64,000 nt of DNA, from NCBI GenBank assembly GCA_002708845.1, contig PAPI01000004.1:186001-250000 (forward strand). Reading direction: 5' to 3'. Every line of letters starts with the position of its first letter. Positions within the stretch are counted from its first letter, which is position 1. The notes below the pieces were generated by a model. It saw nothing but the letters and a program-made list of their open reading frames with translations, did no database searches and was not told where the DNA came from. A program made the position numbers and the translations under genes. The DNA is from Leeuwenhoekiella sp. (lineage in GTDB: Bacteria; Bacteroidota; Bacteroidia; Flavobacteriales; Flavobacteriaceae). Of this stretch, positions 24,213 to 35,000 are shown piece after piece.

Positions 24213-24502
24213 TGAATACACTAGAATTTATACCCGTAGCGCATCTCAGCAAGCAGTACCGCATTGAAGAAACCTTTATTACCGAACTGCACGAGAAAGG
24301 CGTGCTTCAGCTTAGAATAGTTGAACAGACCTATTGCCTGCATTGCGACAGCATGCCGGTTTTTGAAAAAATCATGCGTATTCACGACGAGTTGCACATC
24401 AATATCGAAGGAATAGATGTCATCCTCAATCTTTTAGACAAAATTGACGACCTCAATCGCCAACTCGTTAAAACCCAAAACCGTCTGCGACTTTACGAGT
24501 AA
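24212..24502 (+). CDS. cbpM: CbpM-like chaperone modulator
   Basis: A 96-aa protein of the CbpM/MerR-like modulator group: IPVAHLSKQYRIEETFITEL near the start, then a helical end with INIEGIDVILNLLDKIDDLN. In enterobacteria CbpM binds the J domain of CbpA and inhibits it. The ATGA overlap with the cbpA stop supports the same partnership here. Confidence 0.88.
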   Translation: MNTLEFIPVAHLSKQYRIEETFITELHEKGVLQLRIVEQTYCLHCDSMPVFEKIMRIHDELHINIEGIDVILNLLDKIDDLNRQLVKTQNRLRLYE

Positions 24503-24528
24503 TCACCTAACTAATAAAAAACACTATT

Positions 24529-25434
24529 TTGAAACATCTGAAGATCGCACTTGACTGGACGGCCAACACCAATCACATGGGCTTTTTTATTGCTCGCGAA
24601 TTAGGCTACTATAAAGAACGAAATCTGGAGGTGAGTTTAATGACACCGGCAGAGGATGATTACGAGGTGACCCCTGCGAAGAAAGTGGAGCTGGGTATTG
24701 CAGATTTTGCCCTTTGCCCTCTAGAAAGCATCATCAGTTATCAAACCAAAGAAAAGCCTTTCAATCTTAAGGCTATAGCAGCTATTTATCAGGAGGATTT
24801 GAGTGCCATTGCCGTAAAAGAAGATTCAGGTATTAAGTGTCCGGCAGATTTAGACGGGAAGTCCTATGCATCCTACAAAGCCCGGTATGAAGATAAAATT
24901 GTTGAGGAGTTGATCAAAAATGATGGTGGGGAAGCCAATTTAGAAATCACCTACCCAGACAAACTTGGTATTTGGGAGACCCTGTTAAAAGATAAGGCAG
25001 ATGCAACCTGGATTTTTTTAAATTGGGAAGCCTATCAGGCCGAAGCACAGGGCATAAAAATGCGTTATTTTAAACTGAAAGATTACAACATACCCTATTC
25101 CTATTCGCCGGTTATTGCAGTTAATGGAAATACGGTAGAAAAACACCGGGAAACCTATTCTGATTTTCTACAAGCCACCAAAGCAGGTTTTTTCTATGCG
25201 GAAGATTACCCGAAGGAAGCTGCAGAAATCTTACGCAAATACATTCCTGAAAATGAGAAGAAACTCGATCTGGTCGCCAGTATAAATTATTCGGTGGCGT
25301 ATTTAGGAGCCAAAGAAAACTGGGGCCGTCTGAATCCGGTTTTGATAGGTCGGTTTGTAAAATGGCTTGATGATCATCAGTTGGAAACCGAAACCTTGAA
25401 GACTTACGACCTCATTTATAAAATCCTGGATTAA
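24529..25434 (+). CDS. THI5/NMT1-like (ABC-type) substrate-binding protein
   Basis: A 301-aa protein with the THI5/SsuA periplasmic-binding fold: ALDWTANTNHMGFFIARELG at the N-terminus, then GIADFALCPLESIISYQT and SYSPVIAVNGNTV. In other bacteria such proteins bind pyrimidine precursors for thiamine uptake. Here there is no signal peptide and no permease or ATPase next to it, so a cytosolic role is possible. The start is TTG 24529, the only start that keeps the conserved KIALDWTANTNH segment. Confidence 0.87.
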   Translation: MKHLKIALDWTANTNHMGFFIARELGYYKERNLEVSLMTPAEDDYEVTPAKKVELGIADFALCPLESIISYQTKEKPFNLKAIAAIYQEDLSAIAVKEDSGIKCPADLDGKSYASYKARYEDKIVEELIKNDGGEANLEITYPDKLGIWETLLKDKADATWIFLNWEAYQAEAQGIKMRYFKLKDYNIPYSYSPVIAVNGNTVEKHRETYSDFLQATKAGFFYAEDYPKEAAEILRKYIPENEKKLDLVASINYSVAYLGAKENWGRLNPVLIGRFVKWLDDHQLETETLKTYDLIYKILD

Positions 25435-25441
25435 AGCTTAC

Positions 25442-26476
25442 TTAAGGCGCCGGATTAGGAATCGCTGTATGCACCGCGTTGATTTCTTCTAATAGTTCTT
25501 CGGAAAGTCTCACGTTAATACTACCGATATTCTCCTCCAGCTGTTGCATACTTGTCGCACCGATGATGTTAGACATCATAAACGGCCGGTCGGTTACAAA
25601 AGCTAAAGCCATTTGGGTTAGCGACAGGCCGTGTTTATCGGCTATTTCCTGATACTTCTGGGTTGCCTGGACTGCAAGGTCATTTGAGTACCTGCTGTAT
25701 TGCGGAAAACGGTTAATTCGGGATGTTTCCGTATCTGTGCCTTTGATGTATTTTCCGCTAAGGGTACCAAAACCAAGCGGTGAATAAGCCAGATATCCTA
25801 CGTCTTCCCGCAGCATAATTTCAGTCATTCCTATTTCGTCTTTGCGATTTAACAGGTTGTAGGGGTTTTGTACGCTGATCATTTTGGGCTTCCCGTTGCG
25901 GGCTTCTTCGAGATAGCGACCAAGACCGTAAGGCGTTTCATTACTTACCCCGATGTGGCGTATTAAACCTTCCTGAATAAAAGCATTCAAATCTTCCAGA
26001 ATTTGAGCAAAATTATCTTCCCAGCGCTCGTCTGCATCGTGCGTGTAGCCCAGTTTCCCGAAGTAATTGGTATTTCGCTCGGGCCAGTGCAGTTGGTATA
26101 AATCAATATAATCGGTTTGCAGACGCTTCAGGCTTTTATGAATAGCGTCTTTAAACTCGGCTTTGGTATAACCACCGGTGCGTATGTGTTTAGACATTTC
26201 TGCCGGACCGGCAATTTTTGATGCGATGATCAGATCATCACGCTTGCCGCGCTTATTAAGCCAGGTACCAATTATGCTTTCGGTACTTCCGTAGGTTTCT
26301 GCTTTTGCAGGAACGCTGTATAACTCTGCCGTATCTATGAAATTTATACCCTGCTCAACGGCATAATCCAGTTGGGCATGACCTTCGGCCTCGGTATTTT
26401 GCTCACCCCAGGTCATCGTGCCCAGGCAAATTTTAGAAATTTTCACATCGGTTCCGGGAAGGGTAGTATAGCGCAT
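25442..26476 (-). CDS. Aldo/keto reductase, Tas-like
   Basis: A 344-aa NADPH-dependent oxidoreductase of the Tas/YghZ branch. Catalytic tetrad residues are visible in INFIDTAELYSV (Asp, Tyr), IIASKIAGP (Lys) and DLYQLHWPERNT (His). The long insert after Tyr (PAKAETYGSTESIIG) is typical of Tas. It is convergent with the THI5-like gene, with only 7 bp between the stops and no obvious terminator. Substrate unknown. Confidence 0.93.
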   Translation of the reverse strand: MRYTTLPGTDVKISKICLGTMTWGEQNTEAEGHAQLDYAVEQGINFIDTAELYSVPAKAETYGSTESIIGTWLNKRGKRDDLIIASKIAGPAEMSKHIRTGGYTKAEFKDAIHKSLKRLQTDYIDLYQLHWPERNTNYFGKLGYTHDADERWEDNFAQILEDLNAFIQEGLIRHIGVSNETPYGLGRYLEEARNGKPKMISVQNPYNLLNRKDEIGMTEIMLREDVGYLAYSPLGFGTLSGKYIKGTDTETSRINRFPQYSRYSNDLAVQATQKYQEIADKHGLSLTQMALAFVTDRPFMMSNIIGATSMQQLEENIGSINVRLSEELLEEINAVHTAIPNPAP

Positions 26477-26518
26477 AAGATTAGTTTAGAGCCAGCGAAG
26501 GTATTGCAAAAAATAAAA

Positions 26519-26542
26519 AAGCCTTGAAGAGATTCAAGGCTT
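26519..26542 (-). terminator. Terminator of the OmpA-family gene
   Basis: Stem AAGCCTTGAA (26519-26528) / TTCAAGGCTT (26533-26542), loop GAGA. On the minus strand it is followed by a run of Ts, so it ends the leftward OmpA transcript. Confidence 0.85.
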
Positions 26543-26567
26543 AGGATAAGTTTAAGACAGGTATACG

Positions 26568-27527
26568 CTAAATATCATTCAATAATTTGGTTACTTCGTC
26601 CAGTTTTGGAGTTAAAATAACTTCGATACGGCGGTTTTTCGCTTTGCCTTCTGCAGTTTGGTTGGTCGCAACCGGAGCATATTCTCCGCGACCGGCAGCA
26701 GTCAAATTTTTAGGGTCAATACTTGAATTCTGACTTAAAATTTCAACAATTGCAGTGGCTCTTTTTGTCGAAAGATCCCAGTTGTCTTTAATGGGGCCGT
26801 TGCCTCCGTAGGGTACGTTATCGGTATGACCTTCAATCAATACTGCGATCTCCGGATTTTGTGCCAGGACAGAACCTAATTGATTTACGGCTTTGCGACC
26901 GTTTGCACCTACCGTCCAGCTTCCGCTGTCAAACAATAATTTGTTTTCTAGCGAAACATAAACTTTGCCATCGCGCTGCTCAACGGTTAGACCGTTTCCT
27001 TCAAAATCAACAAGTGCTTTAGAAATTGCATCTTTCAGCTGGCGCATCTTGGCATCTTTCGCAGCAATCATAGACTCCAGTTCTTCCACACGGCGGGAAC
27101 GATCGGTTAGATCGCGTTGTAACTTCTCAAGACGGGTTTGCTCGGCAGCCAGTGCCGCCTGCTTTTCGTCAAGCTCGGCGATTAATTCGCGGTTTTTCTG
27201 TGAATTTTCAGCTATACGTTTGGAGCTGTTGGCCTCCAGAGCATCATACGAATTTTGCAAATTCTCCAGATTAGCTTTGGTCGCGGCATAGTCGCGCTCC
27301 AGTGCATCGCGCTCAGCACGGGTAGTGGCCAGTTCATTTTCCAACTCCTGTGCCTGTTCTTCAAACTGCTTCCGCAGGCGTTCAGACTGGGTGAGATCGT
27401 GACTGAGCTCCTGATTATCAGATTTTAAATCGGCATAGCGCGCTTCCAGGTCTTTGTAGACTTTAGCGGAAACACAAGAAGTAAGTGTTGCGGCACTCAG
27501 GACAATAAGGCAAAGATTTTTAATCAT
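26568..27527 (-). CDS. OmpA-family peptidoglycan-binding lipoprotein with coiled coil
   Basis: A 319-aa lipoprotein (signal ending ATLTSC, Cys18). Residues ~25-170 form a long coiled coil rich in Glu, Leu and Arg (SERLRKQFEEQAQELENELA). The C-terminal OmpA domain (~200-310) has the peptidoglycan-binding motifs IEGHTDNVPYGG and WDLSTKRATAIVEIL, AGRGEYAPVATNQT, NRRIEVIL. It probably links outer membrane and cell wall. It is a single-gene transcript with a strong terminator. Confidence 0.93.
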   Translation of the reverse strand: MIKNLCLIVLSAATLTSCVSAKVYKDLEARYADLKSDNQELSHDLTQSERLRKQFEEQAQELENELATTRAERDALERDYAATKANLENLQNSYDALEANSSKRIAENSQKNRELIAELDEKQAALAAEQTRLEKLQRDLTDRSRRVEELESMIAAKDAKMRQLKDAISKALVDFEGNGLTVEQRDGKVYVSLENKLLFDSGSWTVGANGRKAVNQLGSVLAQNPEIAVLIEGHTDNVPYGGNGPIKDNWDLSTKRATAIVEILSQNSSIDPKNLTAAGRGEYAPVATNQTAEGKAKNRRIEVILTPKLDEVTKLLNDI

Positions 27528-27600
27528 ATAAGGTTGTTTAGAATAGGTAACGCTGCTACACCTGATTTATTGAACGCTTTCGTCTTCAAAATTTAAAAAT

Positions 27601-28368
27601 TTACAGGGCGTGATCCAGCTCCAGAAGTGCCGGGCAGTGGTCGCTGTGCTTGGCTTCAGGTAAAATCACAGCGCGTATGATTTTATCTTTTAAGGGTTCG
27701 CTTACCATATTGTAATCCAGCCTCCAGCCTTTATTATTGGCCCGGGCATTGGCGCGGTAACTCCACCAGCTGTATTGCTCAAGATCGGGATTCAGGTGGC
27801 GGAAACTGTCTGTAAAACCGCTATCTATAAACTCGCTAAGCCACTCTCGCTCTACGGGTAAAAATCCGCTTACGTTTTTTAGGCGCACGGGATCGTGAAT
27901 GTCAATAGGTTCATGGCAGATGTTGTAATCACCACCTATGATGAGATTGGGCCTTGTTTTGCGAAGCTCTTTTGCATACTCATGAAAATCTGCCATATAG
28001 CGCAGTTTAAACTCAAGCCGGTCATCGTTAGTCCCACTGGGTAAATACATACTCATAATGCTGAGGTCGCCAAAATCAACCCGCAGGTTACGCCCCTCGT
28101 GGTCCATATAGTCAATGCCGGTACCGTGAATGACATTATCGGGTTCTTTTTTGCTGAAAACAGCCACCCCACTATACCCTTTTTTTTCGGCACTATACCA
28201 GTAATTGTGATAGCCCGTTTCTGCTAAGATATCAATGTCTATTTGATCCAGGTTTGCTTTGGTTTCCTGCAAAAGCAGCACATCTGGGTCTGCGGCTTTC
28301 AACCAATCCAGAAGGCCTTTGCGCATTGCAGCCCGTATTCCGTTTACGTTATAGGTGATAATTTTCAT
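27601..28368 (-). CDS. xth: Exodeoxyribonuclease III (AP endonuclease)
   Basis: A 255-aa Mg-dependent nuclease of the ExoIII/APE family for base-excision repair. Intact motifs: YNVNGIRAAMRKG, LLLQETK (metal-binding Glu), YLPSG, GGDYNICHEP (Asp/Asn), and SDHCPALLEL (catalytic His). Length is normal. It is divergent from the large outer-membrane protein gene at 28665. Confidence 0.96.
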   Translation of the reverse strand: MKIITYNVNGIRAAMRKGLLDWLKAADPDVLLLQETKANLDQIDIDILAETGYHNYWYSAEKKGYSGVAVFSKKEPDNVIHGTGIDYMDHEGRNLRVDFGDLSIMSMYLPSGTNDDRLEFKLRYMADFHEYAKELRKTRPNLIIGGDYNICHEPIDIHDPVRLKNVSGFLPVEREWLSEFIDSGFTDSFRHLNPDLEQYSWWSYRANARANNKGWRLDYNMVSEPLKDKIIRAVILPEAKHSDHCPALLELDHAL

Positions 28369-28503
28369 GGTTTATTTTCGGTTTGCTGCGAAGGTACTGT
28401 ACTTGGGTTATAGATGAAAATACGAAAATAGAAATCGGAAATACAAAAGTCAAACAAGTAGTTGATTTGTGTATCAGGTGAAACGTTTCAGAAACATCCC
28501 TCT

Positions 28504-28542
28504 AAATCTCCCAGACTCCTTCCTAAAGTCGGAGGGAGATTT
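28504..28542 (+). repeat. Palindromic repeat / terminator-like hairpin
   Basis: AAATCTCCC (28504-28512) pairs with GGGAGATTT (28534-28542), with an inner GACT/AGTC pairing and a T run after it. It lies upstream of both divergent genes, so terminator function is unlikely; it resembles the other C-rich/G-rich palindromes of the window. Confidence 0.45.
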
Positions 28543-28565
28543 TTAATTCTTTGTTCTCATTAGCT

Positions 28566-28600
28566 CCCTTCTCCGGCCGAAGAAGGGTTGGGGATGAGGT
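28566..28600 (+). repeat. Dispersed palindromic repeat with GGGGATGAGG tail
   Basis: Hairpin CCCTTCT (28566-28572) / AGAAGGG (28581-28587) with tail TTGGGGATGAGG (28588-28599), close to the copy at 441-478 (tail ATTGAGGATGAGG). The 296-bp gap between xth and the next gene therefore holds two palindromes and AT-rich sequence, with no gene. Confidence 0.6.
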
Positions 28601-28664
28601 GATTTTGAATTTTTCAACTTTGTAGTTTAATCCCTCATACCAATTATCCTTAGCTTTATGCCGT

Positions 28665-31600
28665 ATGCGTAACTTTTTTACTGTAGTGCTTTTTTTGATG
28701 ACGGCGGCTGCGTTTACGCAGGAGTTGCGCTTTGCAGAAGACCGACTTAAAACGTTGGTGGTACGCGACAGCGTGGTGCTCGATACGGTGAGTCTCAACC
28801 CGGTGCGCTTTGAGGTGCGCAGCGCTGATGGGGCGATTTTAGATTCCGCTTTGTACAGCATAGATTATCCCACGGCGGTTTTTAAATTGAAAAGTGCTGC
28901 AAATCCACCAGACAGTCTGATCTTTGATTACCGTGTATTCCCCGACTTTCTCACTAGGCGCTATTTTACCTACGACGCTAATAAAGTGATCACCAGCGAA
29001 GGAAATTTAAGCCGGGTTTACGCCTTGAAACAGGAAAATTCAAAACCGGACTTTGTGCCTTTTGAAGGGCTAACGACCACCGGTAGTCTGGTGCGGGGTG
29101 TTACTTCCGGGAATAATCAAAACAGCACGTTTACCAGCGAACTTGACCTTCAAATCAGCGGGAAACTTAGTGAAAAAGTATCGTTACGAGCTTCATTGCA
29201 GGATGCCAATATTCCTCAGCAAAACGGCGGCTATTCACAACGCCTCGATGAGTTTGATCAGATATTTATTGAGCTCTACAGCGATACCTGGAATATCAGA
29301 GCGGGAGACATCAATCTGGCCAATACCACTTCTTATTTTGGGCGCTTCGCGAAAAAAGTACAGGGGCTTTCCCTAAGCGGAAGATTGGAGGGTGAACAAA
29401 CCACTTCCGATTTTTTTGCCACGGGTGCATTGGTGCGTGGGGTGTTTGCGCAAAGTCGGTTTACAGGCCAGGAAGGTAATCAGGGTCCGTATAAACTTAC
29501 GGGCCCAAATGGCGAACTCTATGTGCTCATTGTAAGCGGAAGCGAGCGCGTTTATGTCAACGGCGTCCTGCTCGAAAGGGGTGAAACAGCAGATTATGTG
29601 ATTGATTACAACGCGGGCGAATTGCGGTTCAATCCTACTTTTCCCATTACCAGTGAGATGCGTATCTCGGTCGAATACCAGTACAGCGAACAAAACTATT
29701 CCCGAATTATAGGCTACGGTGGCGGTGGGCATCAATCTGAAAAACTCAGTTTGAGGGCTCATGTATATACCGAAAGTGACCTGAAAAATCAACCGCTGGT
29801 TCAAAATCTCAATCGGGAGCAGGTACGTGTTTTGAAAGCCGCCGGTGATGATAGCTCGCTGATGACTGCACCCAGTGCCAACCCGGATACCTTTAATGAA
29901 AACAAGATTTTATACCGAAAAGAACAGCGCGACGGGCGGGAGATTTTTGTTTTTTCGACTGATCCCGATGCCGAGCTTTTTAATGTACGTTTCAGTCAGG
30001 TAGGTTCCAATCAGGGCGATTACATCCTCAGCAGTGAGGCGGCCATTACGCGTATTTACGAGTATGTATCTCCGGTAAACGGAATTCCGCAGGGAAATTT
30101 CGCGCCAGTAGTGCGGCTTTTTGCTCCCACGCAGCTGCAAATGGCGGTGGTGCAGGGCGACTACAATCCTTCTGAAAAAACAAGTATCGCTTTTGAAGGA
30201 GCAGGAAGCCGTCAGGATTTAAACCTGTTTTCTGATCTGGATGATGGAAATAACGACGGTTTTGCCGGGCGTATACAGGCGCGGCAACGCGTGTATGGCA
30301 ATCCCGGAAAACAAGTGCTTGAAGCCTTTGCCAATCTCGATTACATTCAGGATGATTTTAGAAACATTGAGCGCACCTACGCGATTGAGTTTAGTCGGGA
30401 CTGGAATGTACCGTTGCGACCTCAGGGCGATCAGACGCTTATTACTTCAGGACTTCAGTTTGCTGACAGCGCTCTGGGGTTTGTAGATTATCGCTTTGAG
30501 CAGTTGCGCTTCGCGGAAACGTATCGGGGAAGCCGCAACAGTATCGTGGGAAACCTTCGGCACAATAAATTACAAACCTATTTTAATGGAAGCTACCTCA
30601 AGACCGAAGCAGACACGGCAACCACCTCCTTTTTCCGCCTGAATACTACAGCCGTATATGGGTTTAAAAAGAATTGGGTTGGCGGTAAATACCGAACCGA
30701 AAATAACGAAAGTAGCAACCCTGTAACCGGGCGTTTAGATCCACTCAGCCAGCGTTTTCAAATGCTGGAAGGTTTTGCGGGACGCGGTGACAGTACCGCG
30801 GTTTTTGTAGAAGTGGGCTATCGCTATCGCGTAAATGACAGTTTGAGAGGAAACACCCTGCAACGCGTAAACCACAGCAATACCTGGTTTTTAAAATCTC
30901 AGCTCCTCAAAAATGAAAAAACAGCCCTGGGTCTCTTTGTAAATTACAGGGAATTGCAATTTGAAAATCAGTCCTTGCCTACCGAGCGCTCGTTAAATTC
31001 GCGCTTGCTTTTTGATCAAAAGCTGGCCAAAAACCTGATTCGGCTTAATACGCTTTTTGAGACGGCCAGCGGGACTTTGCCCCAACAGGAATTTACCTAT
31101 GTCAAGGTTGATGAGGGTCAGGGTGTATACACGTGGATTGACTACAACAACGACGGGATACAGCAGTTGCAGGAGTTTGAGGTAGCACAGTTTAGCGATC
31201 AGGCCGATTTTATACGGATTTTGTTGCCCAACCGTGTTTTTGTCAAAACCCACCAAAATCGCCTCAGCCAGATCGTGACCCTCAACTTCTCGCAGTGGAG
31301 TGGTAAAACCGGTTTTCAGAAACTTCTTTCGCATTTTTACAATCAAACCAGTTATCTGATTGACCGTAAAGTGCTTAGAGACGGCGGCGCCTTTGACCTC
31401 AATCCTTTTAAAGATGCAAACACACTGGGGCTTAATCTCAATCTGCGCAACACCTTGTTTTTTAATCGTGGCAAGCAGCGCTACACCACCAGTTATACTT
31501 ATCTGGCCAATACCACTCGAAATCTCATCGCCCTGGGTTTGCAGACCAATGAATTGAAAAGTCATCAGCTCAACTTCCTGCACAAAGTAAAAGAGCAGTA

Positions 31601-32075
31601 TGTGTTGAATTTTAATTCGGAAATAGGGACGAATAGCAGCAATTCTGAAAATTTTGAGCAGCGTAATTACCGGCTGAATACGTTTAACCTAAACCCTGAA
31701 GTTTCATATTTGTTCAATGATAATGCGCGGATTTCAGCTTTTTATACCTATGCTCAAAAAGCCAATCAGACCGAAGGCTTTGAGAATCTGAATCAGCAGA
31801 ATTTTGGCTTTACGGGAAGCTTTAGCAATGCTGATAAATTCTCACTAAACGTCGGTGTAAAGTATATTAAAAACAGTTTTGAAGGCTCGGCTTTTTCGCC
31901 TGTAGCCTACCAGATGCTTGAAGGTTTGCAACCTGGGACCAACTTTACCTGGAATGTTTTGGCACAAAAGCGTATCACGCAATTTCTGGATTTAAACCTG
32001 TCTTATCAGGGCCGCAGCAGCGAAAACACGCGCACGATACATACCGGTAGTGTTCAGCTTAGGGCGTTCTTTTAG
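28665..32075 (+). CDS. Large outer-membrane beta-barrel protein of unknown function
   Basis: A 1136-aa protein with a signal peptide (MRNFFTVVLFLMTAAAFTQ). After an N-terminal ~150-residue part (SLVRGVTSGNNQNSTFTSEL) the sequence is rich in alternating polar/aromatic strands and short turns up to the last residues (SVQLRAFF, ending in Phe), typical of an outer-membrane barrel inserted by BAM. I do not recognise a named family; similar large proteins are common in Flavobacteriaceae. No TonB plug, T9SS tail or catalytic motif is visible. It converges on the next gene with a 1-bp gap. Confidence 0.85.
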   Translation: MRNFFTVVLFLMTAAAFTQELRFAEDRLKTLVVRDSVVLDTVSLNPVRFEVRSADGAILDSALYSIDYPTAVFKLKSAANPPDSLIFDYRVFPDFLTRRYFTYDANKVITSEGNLSRVYALKQENSKPDFVPFEGLTTTGSLVRGVTSGNNQNSTFTSELDLQISGKLSEKVSLRASLQDANIPQQNGGYSQRLDEFDQIFIELYSDTWNIRAGDINLANTTSYFGRFAKKVQGLSLSGRLEGEQTTSDFFATGALVRGVFAQSRFTGQEGNQGPYKLTGPNGELYVLIVSGSERVYVNGVLLERGETADYVIDYNAGELRFNPTFPITSEMRISVEYQYSEQNYSRIIGYGGGGHQSEKLSLRAHVYTESDLKNQPLVQNLNREQVRVLKAAGDDSSLMTAPSANPDTFNENKILYRKEQRDGREIFVFSTDPDAELFNVRFSQVGSNQGDYILSSEAAITRIYEYVSPVNGIPQGNFAPVVRLFAPTQLQMAVVQGDYNPSEKTSIAFEGAGSRQDLNLFSDLDDGNNDGFAGRIQARQRVYGNPGKQVLEAFANLDYIQDDFRNIERTYAIEFSRDWNVPLRPQGDQTLITSGLQFADSALGFVDYRFEQLRFAETYRGSRNSIVGNLRHNKLQTYFNGSYLKTEADTATTSFFRLNTTAVYGFKKNWVGGKYRTENNESSNPVTGRLDPLSQRFQMLEGFAGRGDSTAVFVEVGYRYRVNDSLRGNTLQRVNHSNTWFLKSQLLKNEKTALGLFVNYRELQFENQSLPTERSLNSRLLFDQKLAKNLIRLNTLFETASGTLPQQEFTYVKVDEGQGVYTWIDYNNDGIQQLQEFEVAQFSDQADFIRILLPNRVFVKTHQNRLSQIVTLNFSQWSGKTGFQKLLSHFYNQTSYLIDRKVLRDGGAFDLNPFKDANTLGLNLNLRNTLFFNRGKQRYTTSYTYLANTTRNLIALGLQTNELKSHQLNFLHKVKEQYVLNFNSEIGTNSSNSENFEQRNYRLNTFNLNPEVSYLFNDNARISAFYTYAQKANQTEGFENLNQQNFGFTGSFSNADKFSLNVGVKYIKNSFEGSAFSPVAYQMLEGLQPGTNFTWNVLAQKRITQFLDLNLSYQGRSSENTRTIHTGSVQLRAFF

Positions 32076-32076
32076 A

Positions 32077-35000
32077 TTAACGTACAATGATTTTTTTAGA
32101 CTGACCGCCATCACGATTCCCCAGGCGCACAATGTATACTCCGCTGGATGCGTAAGACATATCTAAATCGTATTTGTAACTGCCGTATTCATTTTCGATC
32201 CAATTGTGAGCGAGTTTTTGACCCAAAAGATTATAGACCGTTACCGCCATTTTTTCTACCGTATTGGTCGTACTTAGGGAGATCTGAAACTGATCGCGTT
32301 CGGTTTCGATGATGACCAGTTCACTGTCCGGAAATATATTTTCTTCCACCGAGAGGCTGTTAAAAATGCGCACGCTATAATCGTTGGTGCGGCCGTATTG
32401 CATCGCTCCGCATGGATCTTGTGCATCACCGCCAAAGGCGCTATCCAGGCCGCGTATACGCATCCGGTAAGTGTCCAGACTTACACCTTCCGGAAGGGTA
32501 AGTGTAAAATCAGTATTGGTTGCTGTATTGGCGACCAGGCCGTTTGCCACCAGTTCGGAGGCCTCAAAACCGCCATTTTTATCAAAATCGATGAAAATAG
32601 CATAGGCGGTACCGTCAAATCCTGCCTGTAGAGTTCCTGTGTAGGGATTGTTTTGTATATCCAGTTCAAAAACGGTATCGAGATCTGCCTGAAAACCATC
32701 GGATGAGCAGGCTGTCACGATATCGGTTCCCTCAAGATTGATTTGGGTGATTCCATCGCCAAATGAAGAACAGTCAGAGAAGGGCATACAATAGGCATTC
32801 ACCACATCAACTGTGAGCATGTCATTGGTTTGATTTTTATCATCAGGAAGATCAGTCCCCGCAGTAATGGTATAGGTACCCGGGTCAGAAAAATCTTCGT
32901 TCACACTAAAGGTGTAGGTTGCGGTAGCCTGAGCAGGTACAGTCCCAGTAAACGTTTCGGTTACCTGATTGCCTGAGTTGATGCTGTAGAATACAGGAAA
33001 ATTACTCTGGGCTTCTACGCCAAAGTTGGTGATCGTTACCGTCACAGGCACCGAAGCACCCAGACCTGATCCTGACCGCGGATTGTCTATAGCGGTTACA
33101 CCCACATCTTCCAGCCATAGATTCTGAACAATTACAGTTAGTGCATCATTTGAAGTGTCCTCATCTGTACTTAGACTGGTAGTTACTGTAATTGTATAAA
33201 TCTGACCGGTTGTAGAAAGATCTGCGGTTTGTGAGAACGTAAAATCTGCAGTTTCATTAAAGGCCAGTGAACCGGTAAAAGTTTCGGTTACTGTAGCGCC
33301 CCCGTTTATGCTGTAGCTTACGGGAAACGAGGTTTGTGTTGCCGTACCGGCATTTCTGATTTTTACGGTAATAGGCTGTGTTGCTGTTAATGCACCATCT
33401 TCTGGATTTACAAGGGCAATGGTTTGCACATCATTGGTGATATCTGGTGCGAGCTTAAATACACCCACCACATCTTTACGCCCTGGCCTGAAGTATTCTG
33501 AAATATACCAGAAGGTTCTGCCATCTGCCGGGTCTGTGGTAAGGTGGGTATAATCCGCGTAACGCGGGCTAAAACTAAAGCCGGTACTGGTCGCTAAAAC
33601 CGTTTCAGGAACAGACATCACTCCTAAAGGATCGTTAGCATAGCGTCCGGTGTAGTTAATGGTCACGGGTAAATCTTCGCTTACTGTAGAATACCCCATT
33701 CCTATACTTCCATCTGCATCAAAACTCATGCTGGCACCGAAGGCATTGAAACCGTTAGGCGAGACATAGGTCCCCTCCTGAAAAATTGACCAGGGTTGCC
33801 CGTCTGCCGTTTGCCGTAGCTCATACCAGCGAATGCCGGCCTTTTTTCCACCGACTGGGGCCACATTGACTACAAAATTAAAGATAGCCGAGTTGTAACC
33901 AGGGAATTTGCGGTACTGTGCCTGCTGCATAACCGTTCCCTGCATGGCATCGATATTATCACCTGCAGGTTGTGGTAAATTTGAAAAGTCTCCACCATCA
34001 AACACGCTGTTAAAATCACTTGTGGTTAAAATCGCAGGTTGCGAAATACTGGAGTTTGCCGGATTTACCCAGTCAACCGAAAGTGACCAGAGTTTAAGAT
34101 GATCGTCATTGACATTTCTCCATGAATCATCCTGGAAAAAGACCACGGTTGCCGGACCACTGGCCGGCAAATTCCCATCAGCAACACTTAAAAATTGAGG
34201 ACTGAAAAATCCGTTGGTTCGCAGGGTAGGTAAAGGAAACCCCTGAAAGCCTACATCGGTTTGCCCGGTTAACATTTTTTCACGCTCCATTACAAAAACC
34301 GCGTCGCTGGGATTGGTTTGCCCGCCGGTGATCTGAATATTAGAGGTAATGTAATACCCATCGTGCCAGATACCGTATTTAGGATAATCGGGAAAAGCCT
34401 CGGTTTCAAAGCCAAGAGTATAAATAAACCAGCCGTCGTTAACCGGGTCTGGTCCCTGGCAAATGGCGATATTAAATCCGTTCTCAAAACCTTCGTCTTC
34501 ATCCTCTTCTTCAAATTCTGTAATTACAAAGCGATCTGCGGCAGCATCGTATAAGATGATGGGGTCACCCGCAGTATTACCGTCAAACAGAGTTCCCAAA
34601 GAGGCTTCATCTACAAGGAGATTACCCTGTTTGTCGTAAATTTTAAAACCGGAGTTCCAGCCGGCTATGTAATGATTGGGTCCTGCTGCACCCGTAGGAT
34701 CTGAAGGAGTAAAATTTGCTGTATTGGCCTCAAATACGCGAATAGGCTCGGGCTCATAGGTTTTTTGGGTCCCTTTAGATTTTTGAGCTGCATCTTTAAC
34801 AAGTGGATCTCCATCTTTGGGAAGTCCCTTACCCGGAACAACCTGATTGGCACTTCGACGTTTGGGATTTATTTCTTCGGGTTCTGAAAGTTTTTCGACT
34901 TTTATGAAGGTTCCATTTCTAATTTGAGATGCCAGAGAGGGCACTTCACGCACAAACTCCATTTTACCAACCGTGGTGGGAGCAAGTTTTTCCTGTGCAA

